A stretch of DNA of 9,733 bases, from positions 1-9,733 of the forward strand of contig JAAURO010000043.1 of assembly GCA_012032215.1 (NCBI GenBank), given 5' to 3'. Below, one piece after another: positions 8,544 through 9,733 of the stretch. This DNA is from Limnobacter sp. (GTDB lineage Bacteria; Pseudomonadota; Gammaproteobacteria; Burkholderiales; Burkholderiaceae_B). The translations under genes and the position numbers were made by a program. The notes beneath the pieces are model-generated. The model had not been told where the DNA came from and did no database searches. It saw only the letters and a list, made by a program, of their open reading frames with translations. Numbering within the stretch: position 1 is the first letter of the stretch; each line of letters opens with the position of its first letter.

Positions 8544-9733
8544 GCGTCAGCCCACTTTTCAGTCAGGCTGATGAGCTTGTTGGAAACCTGTGCCGGGTCT
8601 TCCATCATGGCCTTTTTAACGCTTCCCGCGTTGTTTGCCTGTGCAAGCACTTTCACGGGAACCACGGCTGCACCACCAGCTTGCGCAACCTGAATGGGTT
8701 CGGCGTTGGCGGTGTTGTTGGTCAGCAGCACCGGCGCTGCCTGGTCGTTAGACGCAGTTTCAAACCCCAAACCTGGCAGTTCAAAGTCTTTCAGAGTGAG
8801 TAGTTCCTGGGGGCAGGGTGCTTCGTCTTGCATTTGCTCGGTTTGCTCTTTGTAGAGCAGGATGTTGCGACGGGTCGGCTCGTCGGCAGCAATCATGTTT
8901 TCCACACCGAATAAATCAACCAATTGACCACTGGCTGCCAGCAAATCCAGCTTGGCAATGCTCAAATCGGTTTCAACGCCAATCAGGGCACGCTTGGACT
9001 GGTAGTACTCGTTCTCGGCGTTCAGCAGGTCGATAAGCTCCCGTCTGCCAATGCCAAACTGTTGTTCGTAGGCTGCACGGGCAGAGGTAATCGATTGCAG
9101 TTGGGCTTCAAAGTAGCCCTTGCGTTTTTCCAGATTCAGTACATCGTACAAAGAAACCTGGGTATTGCGGCGAATGGCCTTACAGGTAATCAGCTTTTCA
9201 TCCACGGTTTGGTTTTTGCGGCGAATGGCGGCTTCGCGGGCGGCTTTGTCTGCACCACCACGGTACAGGTTCATGGACGCCAGCAAATCAATCGATGAAA
9301 TCTGGCGGCTGTCGAAGGTAGACAAATAATTGCTGTATTTGTCAGACTTTGCACGCAGGTCTATGCGGGGGTAAAAGCCTTCTTCAGCCGAGGTAATGGC
9401 GTACTTTGATGCACGTATTTTGGCATTGGAAGACTGCAGCATTTGGTGGTTGTTCAGTGCGAACACCAGGCGTTCCGGATTGGTCAGTTCGAAGTTGGTT
9501 TGCACCACGTAATCGCCATACACTTCCATGGGCCACATGGTGTTGGTAGCGCGCTGGTAATCGGCCATGGCACTAAAAGCGTTGGCTTTTTCAGTGGCAA
9601 GGTTCGTCAAAGCCAAGGTGTAACGGCTTTTAGCCTGTTCCAGCTCAGACGCCCTTGAGGCGCCAGCATCTACTTTCTGCTTGATGCGGTCCATCAGGTT
9701 TTGGTGGTAGGACAGGTTTTCTTCTGCCAGCTT
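8525..9733 (-). CDS. TolC/LapE-type outer membrane efflux protein (5' end beyond the window)
   Basis: Outer membrane channel-tunnel protein of the OEP family, which connects inner-membrane ABC or RND pumps to the outside; the sequence looks most like the agglutination/LapE group used for type I secretion of adhesins. The frame is open to the right edge (it continues KLAEENLSYHQNLMDRIKQK upstream of Met at 9694), so the signal peptide and first helices are missing. Seen: the helical hairpin VDAGASRASELEQAKSRY, the start of the second OEP repeat at about 9360-9390 (EEGFYPRIDLRAKSDKYSN), the LYRGG strand, and GRRELIDLLNAENEYYQSKR near 8986-9055. A Gln/Ala/Pro-rich linker of about 90 residues follows, then LISLTEKWADAWEKK, where the frame breaks and stops at TAA (8525-8527). 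Restoring one A fuses it to the NTF2-like domain and gives 512 visible residues. Partner pump genes may lie to the right. Confidence 0.85.
   Translation of the reverse strand, partial: KLAEENLSYHQNLMDRIKQKVDAGASRASELEQAKSRYTLALTNLATEKANAFSAMADYQRATNTMWPMEVYGDYVVQTNFELTNPERLVFALNNHQMLQSSNAKIRASKYAITSAEEGFYPRIDLRAKSDKYSNYLSTFDSRQISSIDLLASMNLYRGGADKAAREAAIRRKNQTVDEKLITCKAIRRNTQVSLYDVLNLEKRKGYFEAQLQSITSARAAYEQQFGIGRRELIDLLNAENEYYQSKRALIGVETDLSIAKLDLLAASGQLVDLFGVENMIAADEPTRRNILLYKEQTEQMQDEAPCPQELLTLKDFELPGLGFETASNDQAAPVLLTNNTANAEPIQVAQAGGAAVVPVKVLAQANNAGSVKKAMMEDPAQVSNKLISLTEKWADAWEKKT

Noticed and set aside
8924..9298. Plus-strand open frame of 124 codons opposite the TolC gene
   Set aside because: Antisense shadow of conserved OEP repeat sequence, with no independent support.

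Overview
The window looks like chromosomal housekeeping sequence from a Gram-negative bacterium. I suggest a betaproteobacterium of the Burkholderiales with mid-range GC, possibly Limnobacter-like. This rests on protein character and a TolC-type outer membrane protein, not on a marker gene, so the genus is a guess. There are no rRNA or tRNA genes, CRISPR arrays, transposases or phage genes.

Layout from left to right: (1) a 2,4-dienoyl-CoA reductase gene (fadH), minus strand, 5' three quarters present, running off the left edge; (2) divergently, an FtsX/YbbP-type ABC permease gene (1651-4145, plus), recognisable end to end but broken into several frames; (3) rmuC (4223-5656, plus), intact; (4) an L-asparaginase gene that overlaps the rmuC stop by 4 bases and carries one frameshift; (5) a 217-base intergenic region (6822-7038) rich in inverted repeats and with an AT-rich core; (6) a 346-residue helical, TPR-like protein of unknown function (7039-8079, plus); (7) a perfect 13-bp bidirectional terminator; (8) convergently, a TolC/LapE-type outer membrane efflux gene whose C-terminus continues, after one frameshift, into an NTF2/Cds6-like domain (minus strand, 5' end beyond the right edge).

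The main message is the pattern of breakage. Nine single-base losses explain every broken gene: seven in the permease, one in the asparaginase, one in the TolC gene. All can be placed in or beside short runs of one base, and adding a base back at each restores full-length, family-like proteins with correct total lengths (833 and 389 residues for the two complete ones). No in-frame nonsense change or large deletion is seen. That fits homopolymer undercalls in a draft assembly better than real decay, although the crowding of seven in one gene leaves pseudogene formation open.

The genes do not form one obvious pathway. fadH serves unsaturated fatty acid beta-oxidation, rmuC genome maintenance, the asparaginase nitrogen metabolism, and the TolC protein type I secretion or efflux. 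Only rmuC and the asparaginase gene look co-transcribed. The most open biology is the unrecognised TPR-like gene with its structured leader, and the TolC-NTF2 fusion. I did not find a convincing undescribed multi-gene system.
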